From: Nematostella vectensis | Taxonomy: Eukaryota; Cnidaria; Anthozoa; Actiniaria; Edwardsiidae | Direction: 5' to 3' | DNA length: 64,000 bases | Assembly: GCF_932526225.1 (NCBI RefSeq) | Contig: NC_064040.1 | Location: 7,909,181 to 7,973,180, forward strand | Shown here: piece after piece, positions 36,875 through 47,229 of the stretch | How positions within the stretch are numbered: the first letter of the stretch is position 1 | Layout: the number at the start of each line of letters is the position of its first letter | Notes under the pieces: generated by a model | Told to the model about the DNA's origin: nothing | What the model saw: the letters and a program-made list of their open reading frames with translations, nothing else | Database searches by the model: none | Position numbers and translations under genes: made by a program

Positions 36875-39093
36875 GTAGACAAATTATTAAAAAGGATGTT
36901 ATATTTGATCAAAAGAATCGAGGACGTGTTAGAAAACTAACCTTACTTTTAACGACCAATAAAAACGCAATGGATTCTAAAAGTATAAGGGAAATAAAAA
37001 ACATTTATTAAGCTGAAATTTGTTTTTTTATACGAGAGTCGATCGAAACTATTGTGCGTTTAATAAAAAGACGTCGACGTCTGTGTGAATAACGTTTTAT
37101 ATTTCATGTTATTAAATTTTCCTGTTTTTTATTCGAAGTCAAGAATTTGATCGGTCGTGTTGTGTTCTGTATACCAAGGGAAAAATGAAAAAATAACAAA
37201 CATTTTCGCAAAACGAGGCAAACGTTATTAAAATAACTGAAAACCGAGACGACACTTCTATTAAATAACAAGTGTTTAGTTGAGGAATATATCTATATCA
37301 TATCTAGATGGGCCACCGAAATTGATTTCACTTTGCACTGCTCTTGTTTTTGTCATCCTTGAAAAGTGAGACCGGAGATCGTATATTGCATTTCATTATG
37401 TTGTTTTTTTATCAATATCAATCTTATAGATTTTCTTTTTTACCGGCTTTCTTGTTTCTTTGTTTTTGCGCCCTAAGCTCGTATTAATCACAGCCAAAAG
37501 ATGAAATAAAATGCAAAAGCTGGGAAAAGTAATTATAAGCAAGACACTAGACAATGCCGATAAGTAACCTTATCAGGGTTTTCCATATTAACTGGGTTGT
37601 CAGAGAAAAAAAAATTATTATCTGTAATTCACTGTTTTCACGACCACGGCCAACATTTTAATTATGGAAGATGTGGAAAAGAGGATATAAATCTCAAGTC
37701 GATCAAATTCTGACTTGATTATGCTTTCCATTCTTTAATTAGCGCCTATTAAGTGCGCTCGAAAACACTGTTTCTTCGTATCAGATGGTCATCTGAAAAG
37801 AAAAAGAAATATTTTTACTTCATTTCATAAACGACTTCTGATTTATTCACAACAATAGCAAAGATAGTCATCTTCGGAATGCAAACAGCCTACTACATTC
37901 ACTGCTTGTGTAGCATGGAGACTTATAACATTGTCCAAAGTGAGACTGGGTATTTTTAGAGTTATTTTTCATACGCCTAATGCATTTCGAGTGTAAACAG
38001 GTTAGTAGCTTAGAAGGATTGAAATGATTTGACAGGAAAAAAATAAATGCCCAAGTTTCACCAAAACAAGTCGGCCATCCAAAACATGCGAGTAGAAACA
38101 TAATCAGATTTGGCTAGAGGCTTCATTGCTAGGCTTAAAACCGCCGATATCGCGCGCTTTATTAAAATATCACTAGGGCATTAACGCAGATCATGAATGG
38201 TTTTTCCATGGCTAAGCAAGCTATTGTGATTATCGCTTAGAGTCTGTCTTCTAGAGTCTGACAACTCAGGCAGCATTTGAGTAGCATTGTGAGTTCATTT
38301 CTTTTCTAAGTCGTTTGTCAGATGTAATCAGCAAAAAGTTGCCCTTGGTCGCCTTTGTGGGACTTTACGCAAAGATAACACTGCTCATGAAAAGTCTGAT
38401 ATTGTTCTTGTTCTATATTTTCGTGCCGAATTAAGATGTTGTTATGCTCGGCGGGGGTCTAGTTTCCGTAAAGCTGTATGTTTGACTTCATACAAAGTAA
38501 AAATAAATCTTGATGAGAGATTTGGCTCACACTACAAAGGAAAAAAGCGCTACCGGCTATGCAGTGATCAATATATGAATTCACTATTTCTTTCCAATTA
38601 AAAGTCTTTTAGGAAATGTGTTTAGTATGAAAAGAGCCGAATTTTCAATTTTCTTGCTTTTTTTCTTAAATTCTCAGATGAGGCCTGCCTCTTAAATATT
38701 TCGTTCAATTCCGGCCTTGAGTGACGTCATCTTAATAATATTCATGTTAGTAGCCAATGGCACGCTATAGAACATTAGCCGTAGAATCGCTTATGCTATT
38801 AGAGCATGCCCGATAACATCTCTGAGCCTGCTAACAGTGCTTGCTAATAAAAGAACGCGGACGAAAACATACGAAATAAGGTGCGCCGATAGAACTGTAT
38901 GTCCCCAAATCCTGCCACGAAAAAAAACATTAAGAAGCTTTCAACTGCTATCTTGCTGTATTATGAGATATTAATAATTCATATTGTTAGGGGGATTTGC
39001 GTGCAAGATCTTTAACCTACAACAAGCGAAACGAAATCTGAGAAAAAAAATTAGGCAGCAACTTTGAAGGAGAGCAGTTTTTAAGGAGGCGAT
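36875..39093. other. Intergenic / seipin 3' UTR
   Basis: A poly(A) signal AATAAA at 36958-36963 follows 84 bp after the seipin stop. The rest is AT-rich and holds no supportable gene. Confidence 0.55.
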
Positions 39094-39720
39094 ATGAATA
39101 CCAGTGAACAAACAACTGTGGCAACTCTGGCAGTTTTTTTCGCGCTGATATTTTTATTGATAATTGTCACAATGTGCTGTATCTTACGACGCGGTTGCCG
39201 TAAAGAGACGACACAAGAAGGGAATAAGCGATTTCGATTTCGTAATGCCGATTGGGACAAATCAGGGACTATGACGAGCTCTGAGACGAGGGTAACCGAG
39301 GCTGTTGGGGCGGTGGACAATACAGGAAACTCCGAGAGAGTCTCAAACGGGCTTTCAAACAACACAGGCGGACTTTCAACTGGAGTTCTTGTTCGTATTG
39401 AAGAGGAGACAAACGCTCAAATTACTGCCAAGTCAGACGAAGAAAGCGACGACGAGTTACCGCAATACTCCCTAGGCGATGAAACGGAAAATCGACTTGA
39501 AGCAATTTTAGAGGCAGAGGTCGGTGAAACTGTGGCTTCGCTTTCGGGCAGTCGAGAAGCGTTATGTCAGGACCAAAAGGTGTTATCGAAAACAGCTCCA
39601 AAGACAGACTCGCACGTTTGCTGCGATGATAGCATGAAATCGGACTTTGAAGTGGCGCCATGCGAGAGCGATAGACTGATAGTTAATGTACAGTCTTCTC
39701 TAGAGCAAGAACTGCAGTGA
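39094..39720 (+). CDS. Single-pass membrane protein, unrecognised
   Basis: Intact 208-codon ORF without introns. The short N-terminus (MNTSEQTTVAT) lacks charge before one strong membrane helix at ~11-31 (LAVFFALIFLLIIVTMCCIL), followed at once by Cys and basic residues (RRGCRK). This suggests a type III orientation with the C-terminus in the cytosol. The ~170-residue tail is acidic and Ser/Thr-rich (SDEESDDELPQYSLGDETE), including LPQY at 122-125, a PY-like motif that WW domains of Nedd4-type ligases could bind. Vicinal Cys at the membrane edge could be palmitoylated. Both are inferences. The sharp membrane/basic/acidic layout argues against chance. No family is recognised; it could also be the last exon of a longer gene. 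Confidence 0.55.
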   Translation: MNTSEQTTVATLAVFFALIFLLIIVTMCCILRRGCRKETTQEGNKRFRFRNADWDKSGTMTSSETRVTEAVGAVDNTGNSERVSNGLSNNTGGLSTGVLVRIEEETNAQITAKSDEESDDELPQYSLGDETENRLEAILEAEVGETVASLSGSREALCQDQKVLSKTAPKTDSHVCCDDSMKSDFEVAPCESDRLIVNVQSSLEQELQ

Positions 39721-42180
39721 AATAGTCCAAAGGTATATTCTTCTAAAATGGAAGAAAAAAAAAGACTTCTGATCAGGTAAATTAAAAAGAAAATACTTTT
39801 TTACATTATCCAAAATAAAGCTGGAAGTGACTTTTTTTACTGTTTTTTTATGTTTTCGTTTTACCCATGCAGTGTTTCGTGGGAAAAAAAAGAAACACAA
39901 ATTTATAAATCCACATCTTTACTAAAGCGTCTACCAGACAACTACGTTGCTAAAATGTCGAATAATGGGTTTTTAAGTATACAAGAAAAAAAATGCTTTT
40001 TACAGATCTCAATTTCGCAAACTCTCTGACAGGGTATTGGCAGTTATATGTTGAGCAGCGCCTGTTTGTCTCGAACTTTAGCATGGACGGCGGTGCCTCT
40101 CTGGCATGCTGCTATATATTAAACTCAGCTCACTGTCATGCTGATTTGGCATTAGATTTAGTTCTATCAAATCTTTAGATAAAAAAGAAATATCGGCGAT
40201 TCGTTATGTCTCCAAAATAATCTGCTAAAATTGCAAACCTCGGAGTCAACCTTTCGACAAAAGAAAACTCTAATCTAGATGTGCGTATCTTCCCTGATCC
40301 TTGAAAAAGCTGGACAGCCGCCTTATGTTAGGAAACAGACGGTAGATTTATGTATTATAAGATATAAGCTTATTTTTCACTCGAGCAGATCGGGTTTTCT
40401 TACTTCAGAATGCGCCTGTCTACATAGGACTTGCTCCGGGGTTAAGTCTTGACAAATACGAGATTGTATGATTAATGTCTAATATCCCTTTTATCACACT
40501 TAAACTTTTCTTTTATTTATGCCCCAGTCAGATATCTAAGGAACGGGTTTAAATCTTTGGCTTTGAAACACATAATTGAAATTTCTCTACTTTTTTTCTG
40601 ATCTCATGGCACAGCTTTTCTTTTAATTTAAGATTTTTTTTATTATATTTCACATATTCAACATAATGCTTTTACGATTGATAATGATTCAATGATGCTG
40701 CTTTTCATTTTCTTGGACAAGTTTTTTTATAAGGGCTTCCCGCCCCTAGACACAAACACACACATATAAATATAAATATATATTATATATATATATATAT
40801 ACATTTTTTTTCGCTAGTGCATAGATTCAGAGATGAACCCACCTATGGACTTAGATCCTACAAGGTGCAAATATCTTGCTGTTAAATTTGCGTGGTCCTT
40901 CGATTTCAAATTCATGAAAATAATTGATCATGCCCTTGAAAGCTGAAATCAAGCCTATTACCCGTCCTAATAAAAAAGAGCATCAGTTTATTCGTCTTAT
41001 CTAAGTGCCTGACAGATTTTGTTAAACAGAAAGAAAAACGCAAATAAATCATGTTCACCGTTAATTACCGCTCCCTTTAAGTTTGACATTGGTTCCCAGC
41101 AACAGAGAAGTCCAATTATATTCAACGTTAAGCCTCTTGTCTATACAATCATGTCTTTTCCTATTTATTTGTTAGGTGAAAACACTACGCAAATAGAGAG
41201 TCAGCCTAATAAGAAGTCCTGACTTATTCCATATACACCGTTTCATGTAATCGATTCCCATTTCATTCTGCTCAAATTTTAAACACCTATTTCAGGGGTG
41301 TAGCCGGGGGGGGGGGGGGGGGGCTGGGCAAGCCCCCTCCCCCCCCCCTCTAGCAGCCAAAAATACAGCAAATGTATGAGACATTATTAAAAATACAGGA
41401 GAAAATAATGCCTCTTTGGGCCCCTCCTGTTAAAAATCCTGGATCACCGCTGTATTTCAAAAAAAGGTTGCACTCAATCGAGAATCTGTGTCGTAACATG
41501 CAGTGGTTCATGGGTAGCGTATAAACAGCTGAATTCTTGTATCTGATAGCTATGTGAATTTTCATAAGAACATAGAAAAGAATTCTACAGCTTTAGAATC
41601 CTGGGGGCCTTGACCATAAGGCAAGATCTTGCAAGTACGTAGAAATATTATTGGCGTAGAGTTCCCCTTGGGGTGTTCGGGCCAGGATTTTATAGGCAAT
41701 ATGAAGGCTGTGATGGGGAGGAGGGAGGGAGAGGGACTTAGGGCACACAAATAGCCTGCTAGCCGGCTCTCATTCGAAAATGTTTTGAATTTTCACAGCT
41801 AGCTCTAAACAGTGGTAGAAAGAGAAGAAAACAACAATATGGATTCCCTTTGTCAAGAAAGTTCTCTCTGCCCCATTCCCTTTGAAATCCTTCTAAGTCT
41901 CCCTCATCGCTATATCCACACAAGAAACCCACTTTTTCTTCATCTTATTTTCTTTCAAATGAGTTGCCTGTGACTCAGTCTGATATGAGGATATCCAAAC
42001 TAGGCAATGGTAAGTCTGACAGATCTAAACGAGACTACAGTGATGCTTTTCCATCATCCATGTTGAAATAAATACTGGGGTTATACTGTTAACCATAGTT
42101 TTAGAGTACAGCCAGGCAGTGCCGGGGATAAGTTCACAATTATGCAACAAATACAGATCAGCACAAATGGTATAACTGTG
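39721..42180. other. Intergenic DNA
   Basis: AT-rich. Includes a TA microsatellite near 40775-40801 and a G/C-tract repeat near 41309-41348. No gene supported. Confidence 0.55.
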
Positions 42181-42186
42181 TTTAAT
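42181..42186 (-). terminator. Possible poly(A) signal, FAU gene
   Basis: ATTAAA (variant signal) on the minus strand, 40 bp after the stop codon. Confidence 0.45.
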
Positions 42187-42225
42187 AGTTACACTCTACA
42201 GGATTAGAATTTCAGGCAGATGAGC

Positions 42226-45200
42226 TCAGGGGGCATTAGAGTTGGGTCCCCTCCTGCGGCCAAAGGTCTGCACAACATTCACAAATCTCCTGTTGTACTG
42301 CATGCGGCGCTTGGCACGTCCTGTCTTCTTCTTCTTCTTTTCCTGGGCATCCACCTGGATAGAGGTAGAAGAAAATAGACAAGTTAGGCAAACATGCAAG
42401 GGGTGACAAAATATGTGCAATGGGACAATTTATAACAGCTGCAGAGTACTCAATATATATTCAGTAGAGCTTTAGTAACATAGCCCTTGAGGGAAACAGA
42501 AAAAACCCTTTTCAATTTAGTTGGAGGTTGAGAAATCTGAGATCATTCGAGATCAGTTAGCATTGTATGTTTTTAACATTTAATGCAAGTTTAAAAACGT
42601 ACGAGACAATTTTAAACCGGTTTCACTGCAATGTGCTTAGTCATTTTTCCATTTAATCTCTGTGACTCAACAATCTGATTAGATGCTCAGTAAACTGGGT
42701 TACTAACCAGAAGACCAGTTATCTACCATCAACAATCAGAAAAACCTTTGCCCGAAATCTCTTCATAAACAAGGGTTTGTTTTAAATCAGGTCTAAATAC
42801 TTATGAACCAGCAGTGTTGAGCTCAGAGAGGTCAAGGCATATGATATCAATACAGCCAGTGCATTTAGAATTTTTAAGGTATTACTTGATGAAAATTTTT
42901 TTTTCAACCATGGTAACCAAGTTTCAGATCTTTCTGTTGAATCATGAAAGTTACCTAACTAAGCAGTAGAATGGCATTAGAATGAAGAGTGCTATTTCTA
43001 TATAAACTGCTTTCATACCATTATTTATTTTGGGGTGGGCTGGCAAAAAATGGGGGTGTTTAGGGTTGGTTGGTGATTTTGAGAAAAACTACCCAATTAT
43101 TAAAACTGTATTGGATATATTTAGTCAAAGTGAACAAAAATGGATTGAAAGAGTGAATAACAAGTGAGAGAGTGAATAAGAAGTGAGAGAGTGAATAAGA
43201 AGTGAGAAAGTGAACAAGAAGTGAGAGAGTGAATAAGAAGTGAGAGAGTGAATAAGAAGAGATAAATTGAATAACAAGTGAGAGAGTGAACAAGAAGTGA
43301 GAGAGTGAATAAGAAGTGAGAGAGTGAATAAGAAGTGAGTGAGTGAACAAGAAGTGAGAGAGTGAATAAGAAGTGAGAGAGTGAATAAGAAGTGAGTGAG
43401 TGCACAAGAAGTGAGAGAGTGAATAAGAAGTGAGAGAGTGAATAAGAAGTGAGAAATTGAATAACAAGTGAGAGAGTGAACAAGAAGTGAGAGAGTGAAT
43501 AAGAAGTGAGAGAGTGAATAAGAAGTGAGAGAGTGAATAAGAAGTGAGAAATTGAATAACAAGTGAGAGAGTGAATAACAAATGAGAGAGTGAATAAGAA
43601 GTGAGTGAGTGAACAAGAAGTGAGAGAGTGAATAAGAAGTGAGAGAGTGAATAAGAAGTGAGAGAGTGAACAAGAAGTGAGAGAGTGAATAAGAAGTGAG
43701 AGAGTGAATAAGAAGTGAGAGAGTGAACAAGAAGTGAGAAATTGAATAACAAGTGAGAGAGTGAATAAGAAGTGAGAGAGTGAATAAGGAGTGAGAGAGT
43801 GAACAAGAAGTGAGAAATTGAACAACAAGTGAGAGAGTGAACAAGAAGTGAGAGAGTGAATAAGAAGTGAGAGAGTGAATAAGAAGTGAGAGAGTGAACA
43901 AGAAGTGAGAAATTGAATAACAAGTGAGAGAGTGAATAAGAAGTGAGAGAGTGAATAAGGAGTGAGAGAGTGAATAAGAAGTGAGAGAGTGAATAAGAAG
44001 TGAGAGAGTGAACAAGAAGTGAGAAATTGAATAACAAGTGAGAGAGTGAATAAGAAGTGAGAGAGTGAATAAGGAGTGAGAGAGTGAATAAGAAGTGAGA
44101 AATTGAATAAAAAGTGAGAGAGTGAACAAGAAGTGAGAGAGTGAATAAGAAGTGAGAGAGTGAATAAGAAGTGAGAGAGTGAACAAGAAGTGAGAAATTG
44201 AATAACAAGTGAGAGAGTGAATAAGAAGTGAGAGAGTGAATAAGGAGTGAGAGAGTGAATAAGAAGTGAGAGAGTGAATAAGAAGTGAGAGAGTGAATAA
44301 GAAGTGAGAGAGTGAATAAGAAGTGAGAAATTGAATAACAAGTGAGAGAGTGAATAACAAGTGAGAGAGTGAATAAGAAGTGAGTGAGTGAACAAGAAGT
44401 GAGAGAGTGAATAAGAAGTGAGAGAGTGAATAAGAAGTGAGAGTGAACAAGAAGTGAGAGAGTGAATAAGAAGTGAGAGAGTGAATAAGAAGTGAGAGAG
44501 TGAACAAGAAGTGAGAAATTGAATAACAAGTGAGAGAGTGAATAAGAAGTGAGAGAGTGAATAAGGAGTGAGAGAGTGAATAAGAAGTGAGAAATTGAAT
44601 AACAAGTGAGAGAGTGAACAAGAAGTGAGAGAGTGAATAAGAAGTGAGAGAGTGAATAAGAAGTGAGAGAGTGAACAAGAAGTGAGAAATTGAATAACAA
44701 GTGAGAGAGTGAATAAGAAGTGAGAGAGTGAATAAGGAGTGAGAGAGTGAATAAGAAGTGAGAAATTGAATAACAAGTGAGAGAGTGAACAAGAAGTGAG
44801 AGAGTGAATAAGAAGTGAGAGAGTGAATAAGAAGTGAGTGAGAGAGTGAACAAGAAGTGAGAGAGTGAATAAGAAGTGAGAGAGTGAATAAGAAGTGAGA
44901 GAGTGAACAAGAAGTGAGAGAGTGAATAAGAAGTGAGAGAGTGAACAAGAAGTGAGAGAGTGAATAAGAAGTGAGAGAGTGAATAAGAAGTGAGAGAGTG
45001 AATAAGAAGTGAGAGAGTGAACAAGAAGTGAGAGAGTGAATAACAAGTGAGAGAGTGAATAAGAAGTGAGAGAGTGAATAACAAGTGAGAGAGTGAACAA
45101 GAAGTGAGAGAGTGAATAACAAGTGAGAGAGTGAACAAGAAGTGAGAGAGTGAATAAGAAGTGAGAGAGTGAATAAGAAGTGAGAGAGTGAACAAGAAGT

Positions 45201-46974
45201 GAGAAATTGAATAACAAGTGAGAGAGTGAATAAGAAGTGAGAGAGTGAATAAGGAGTGAGAGAGTGAATAAGAAGTGAGAAATTGAATAACAAGTGAGAG
45301 AGTGAACAAGAAGTGAGAGAGTGAATAAGAAGTGAGAGAGTGAATAAGAAGTGAGTGAGAGAGTGAACAAGAAGTGAGAGAGTGAATAAGAAGTGAGAGA
45401 GTGAATAAGAAGTGAGAGAGTGAATAAGAAGTGAGAGAGTGAATAAGAAGTGAGAGAGTGAATAAGAAGTGAGAGAGTGAACAAGAAGTGAGAGAGTGAA
45501 CAAGAAGTGAGAGAGTGAATAAGAAGTGAGAGAGTGAATAAGAAGTGAGAGAGTGAACAAGAAGTGAGAGAGTGAATACGAAGTGATGGTAATGCATACC
45601 TTGGGAGTCTGGGACTTGACTTTACCGGCACGAGCAAGAGAGCCGTGAACCTTACCTAGAGATGAATACAAAATGCCATAAATATGAAGTATAAATCTTT
45701 AATCCTATACTATTAGAGGAAATATATCTAACAATTATTCCTCAAGCCCGAAAAAGCTCTGGTTGAAGAGTTTGAAGAAAGCTAGTTAATAAATTTGTAT
45801 AGCCAAAAATGTTACTATTTACCATCAAATCCAGCCTATTTGCTACTGATAGGCTATACACATGGGTCAACCAATCCGAATAAATTGATGATAGACCATT
45901 AGCTTTGTTTCTATATTATTGGGAGATTGTATAGGTGCTAAGGGTGATTATATGAAAAATATGTTAAAGTTTTTAGGCAGCTAAATACACTGTCTCATTT
46001 GACCAAGACAAATGGAAATCTGGTTTGTGTGTATTGGCATCACCCATTGGCAATTGGCAATGACAGTCACAAATATATATTAACAACCAAAGTCGACTGA
46101 ATGGCCAAACAGAGTATTATAACAATATATGAGACATTACAGAGACAACAATTTGGGATAATTCATATTATGCTGTTTCCAGTAGTCTTAGTCATACTGT
46201 AAGTTGGTTTCTGTATGATATCTTTCTGTTACATCTGCTTTGAAATAGTGATATAGAGATGTTCAAGCGATGCATGTGGTTGGCTAGGATTTCTAGCTAG
46301 GGCCATTGCAGTTGCTTGAACGTTTCTATTTAATGATCTTAGACAATAGTCAGGGGGCAATAAAACACTTATTAATAGATTGCAGCATTTACTAAATTCA
46401 CACTAGCAAAAGAAATGGAGATGTAAGATGCTTAACACAAGTGTAAATCAATGCATTATTTACACATGTGTGTAAGCAATGTCTCATCATCTCAGTCTTC
46501 ATTTCTTTTTCTAGGGAAAAGCTGCCTTTACAGGTCACCACCATTTCTGTACTAAAGCTTTTCATCAACATACATAATACAATACATAGTCAGATTTAAC
46601 AATAAGGCTGTAAAAAATAACAGGAATAATGTAGCTACATATTAAGTCCGACTGATATATTCGAATAATATTCGCTTCTGTTTATGAATCACTTAAAATG
46701 TATAACATCAGTCTATGGAGATTGGAATGGTTCACACAAGTTCTACAAACTGACCTCCGAGAAGACGTACACCAAGGTCCAGAGTGACCTGATCGAAGAG
46801 CTCGCACTCCTCCAGGCTCATGCCATCCTCCAAGGGGCGACCAGCATACAAGAGAACTTGGTCCTCGACGGGGATGCCATCACGAAGTGCAAGCTCTTGC
46901 TTGATTCCCAAAACGGAATCGCATCCATCTACGTTCAGAGTGTGAAGGTTTTGACCGCGTACAAACAACTGCAT
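42226..46974 (-). CDS. FAU: FUBI-ribosomal protein S30 fusion (FAU)
   Basis: Minus-strand exons 46755-46974, 45600-45655 and 42226-42354; phases agree (134 aa, human 133). Residues 1-74 are the ubiquitin-like FUBI domain ([17 protein letters not shown]...) ending in LLGG, the processing site. Residues 75-134 are 40S protein eS30 ([12 protein letters not shown], then [20 protein letters not shown], ending [10 protein letters not shown]). The precursor is cleaved after Gly-Gly to release eS30 for the small ribosomal subunit. The exon 1/2 border falls within the second Gly codon of the cleavage site. Intron 2 (3.2 kb) is dominated by a 19-bp minisatellite. The start lies 255 bp from the divergent MRPL49 start. 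Confidence 0.96.
42355..43146 (-). other. FAU: FAU intron 2, non-repeat part
   Basis: AT-rich intron sequence between the exon-3 acceptor and the minisatellite. No exon or obvious snoRNA seen. Confidence 0.6.
43147..45587 (-). repeat. 19-bp minisatellite array (~128 copies) in FAU intron 2
   Basis: The + strand consensus is GTGAGAGAGTGAATAAGAA. Variants include AATAACAA, AACAAGAA, AATAAGGA and GAGAAATTG. On the transcribed strand it is pyrimidine-rich (TTCTTATTCACTCTCTCAC). The marker GGA variant recurs at 43788, 43959, 44073, 44244, 44565, 44736 and 45253. Spacings of 171 (9 units) and 114 (6 units) show higher-order units; 321 and 517 reflect a 2-bp deletion near 44437 and 4-bp insertions. 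The array ends 12 bp from the intron's 5' splice site. All three minus frames are stop-free through it. Confidence 0.97.
45656..46754 (-). other. FAU: FAU intron 1
   Basis: 1.1-kb intron (donor G|GTCAGT, acceptor CTCTAG). AT-rich; no exon recognised. Confidence 0.7.
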
Positions 46975-47229
46975 GGTGGCAATTCTGGGACCAAATTGAA
47001 GAGAAATTACCAGTGAACAACACTATATCAAGACAAGCGGTAAAATAATGACTTTATAGCGAATTTTGGGTTATTTTGAGGGCGAACTTACCACAGTTTA
47101 CACGTGGTGGTGCAATAAAACGAAAAGGAAGCATTTGACCAATGCGCAGGTCTTGTGCGCAGCCCCCGCGCGTTGAGCTCTGGGAACCTGAGCCGATCTC
47201 AAAAGGTCAGCGGAGGCGCAGGATTCAAG
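46975..47229. promoter_or_regulatory. Divergent promoter, FAU (-) / MRPL49 (+)
   Basis: 255 bp between start codons, GC-richer towards the MRPL49 side (GCGCAG, CCCGCGCG). No TATA box is obvious. The MRPL49 start lies in CAAGATGGCGGCTG, a YY1-like element. This fits a TATA-less housekeeping bidirectional promoter. Confidence 0.7.

Noticed and set aside
43060-45671. Three minus-strand ORFs of ~840 codons each
   Set aside because: They are the three frames of the 19-bp minisatellite inside FAU intron 2, not independent genes. Recorded as a repeat and discussed as a finding only.
46684-47016. 110-codon + strand ORF opposite FAU exon 1
   Set aside because: Antisense shadow of the FUBI coding exon.
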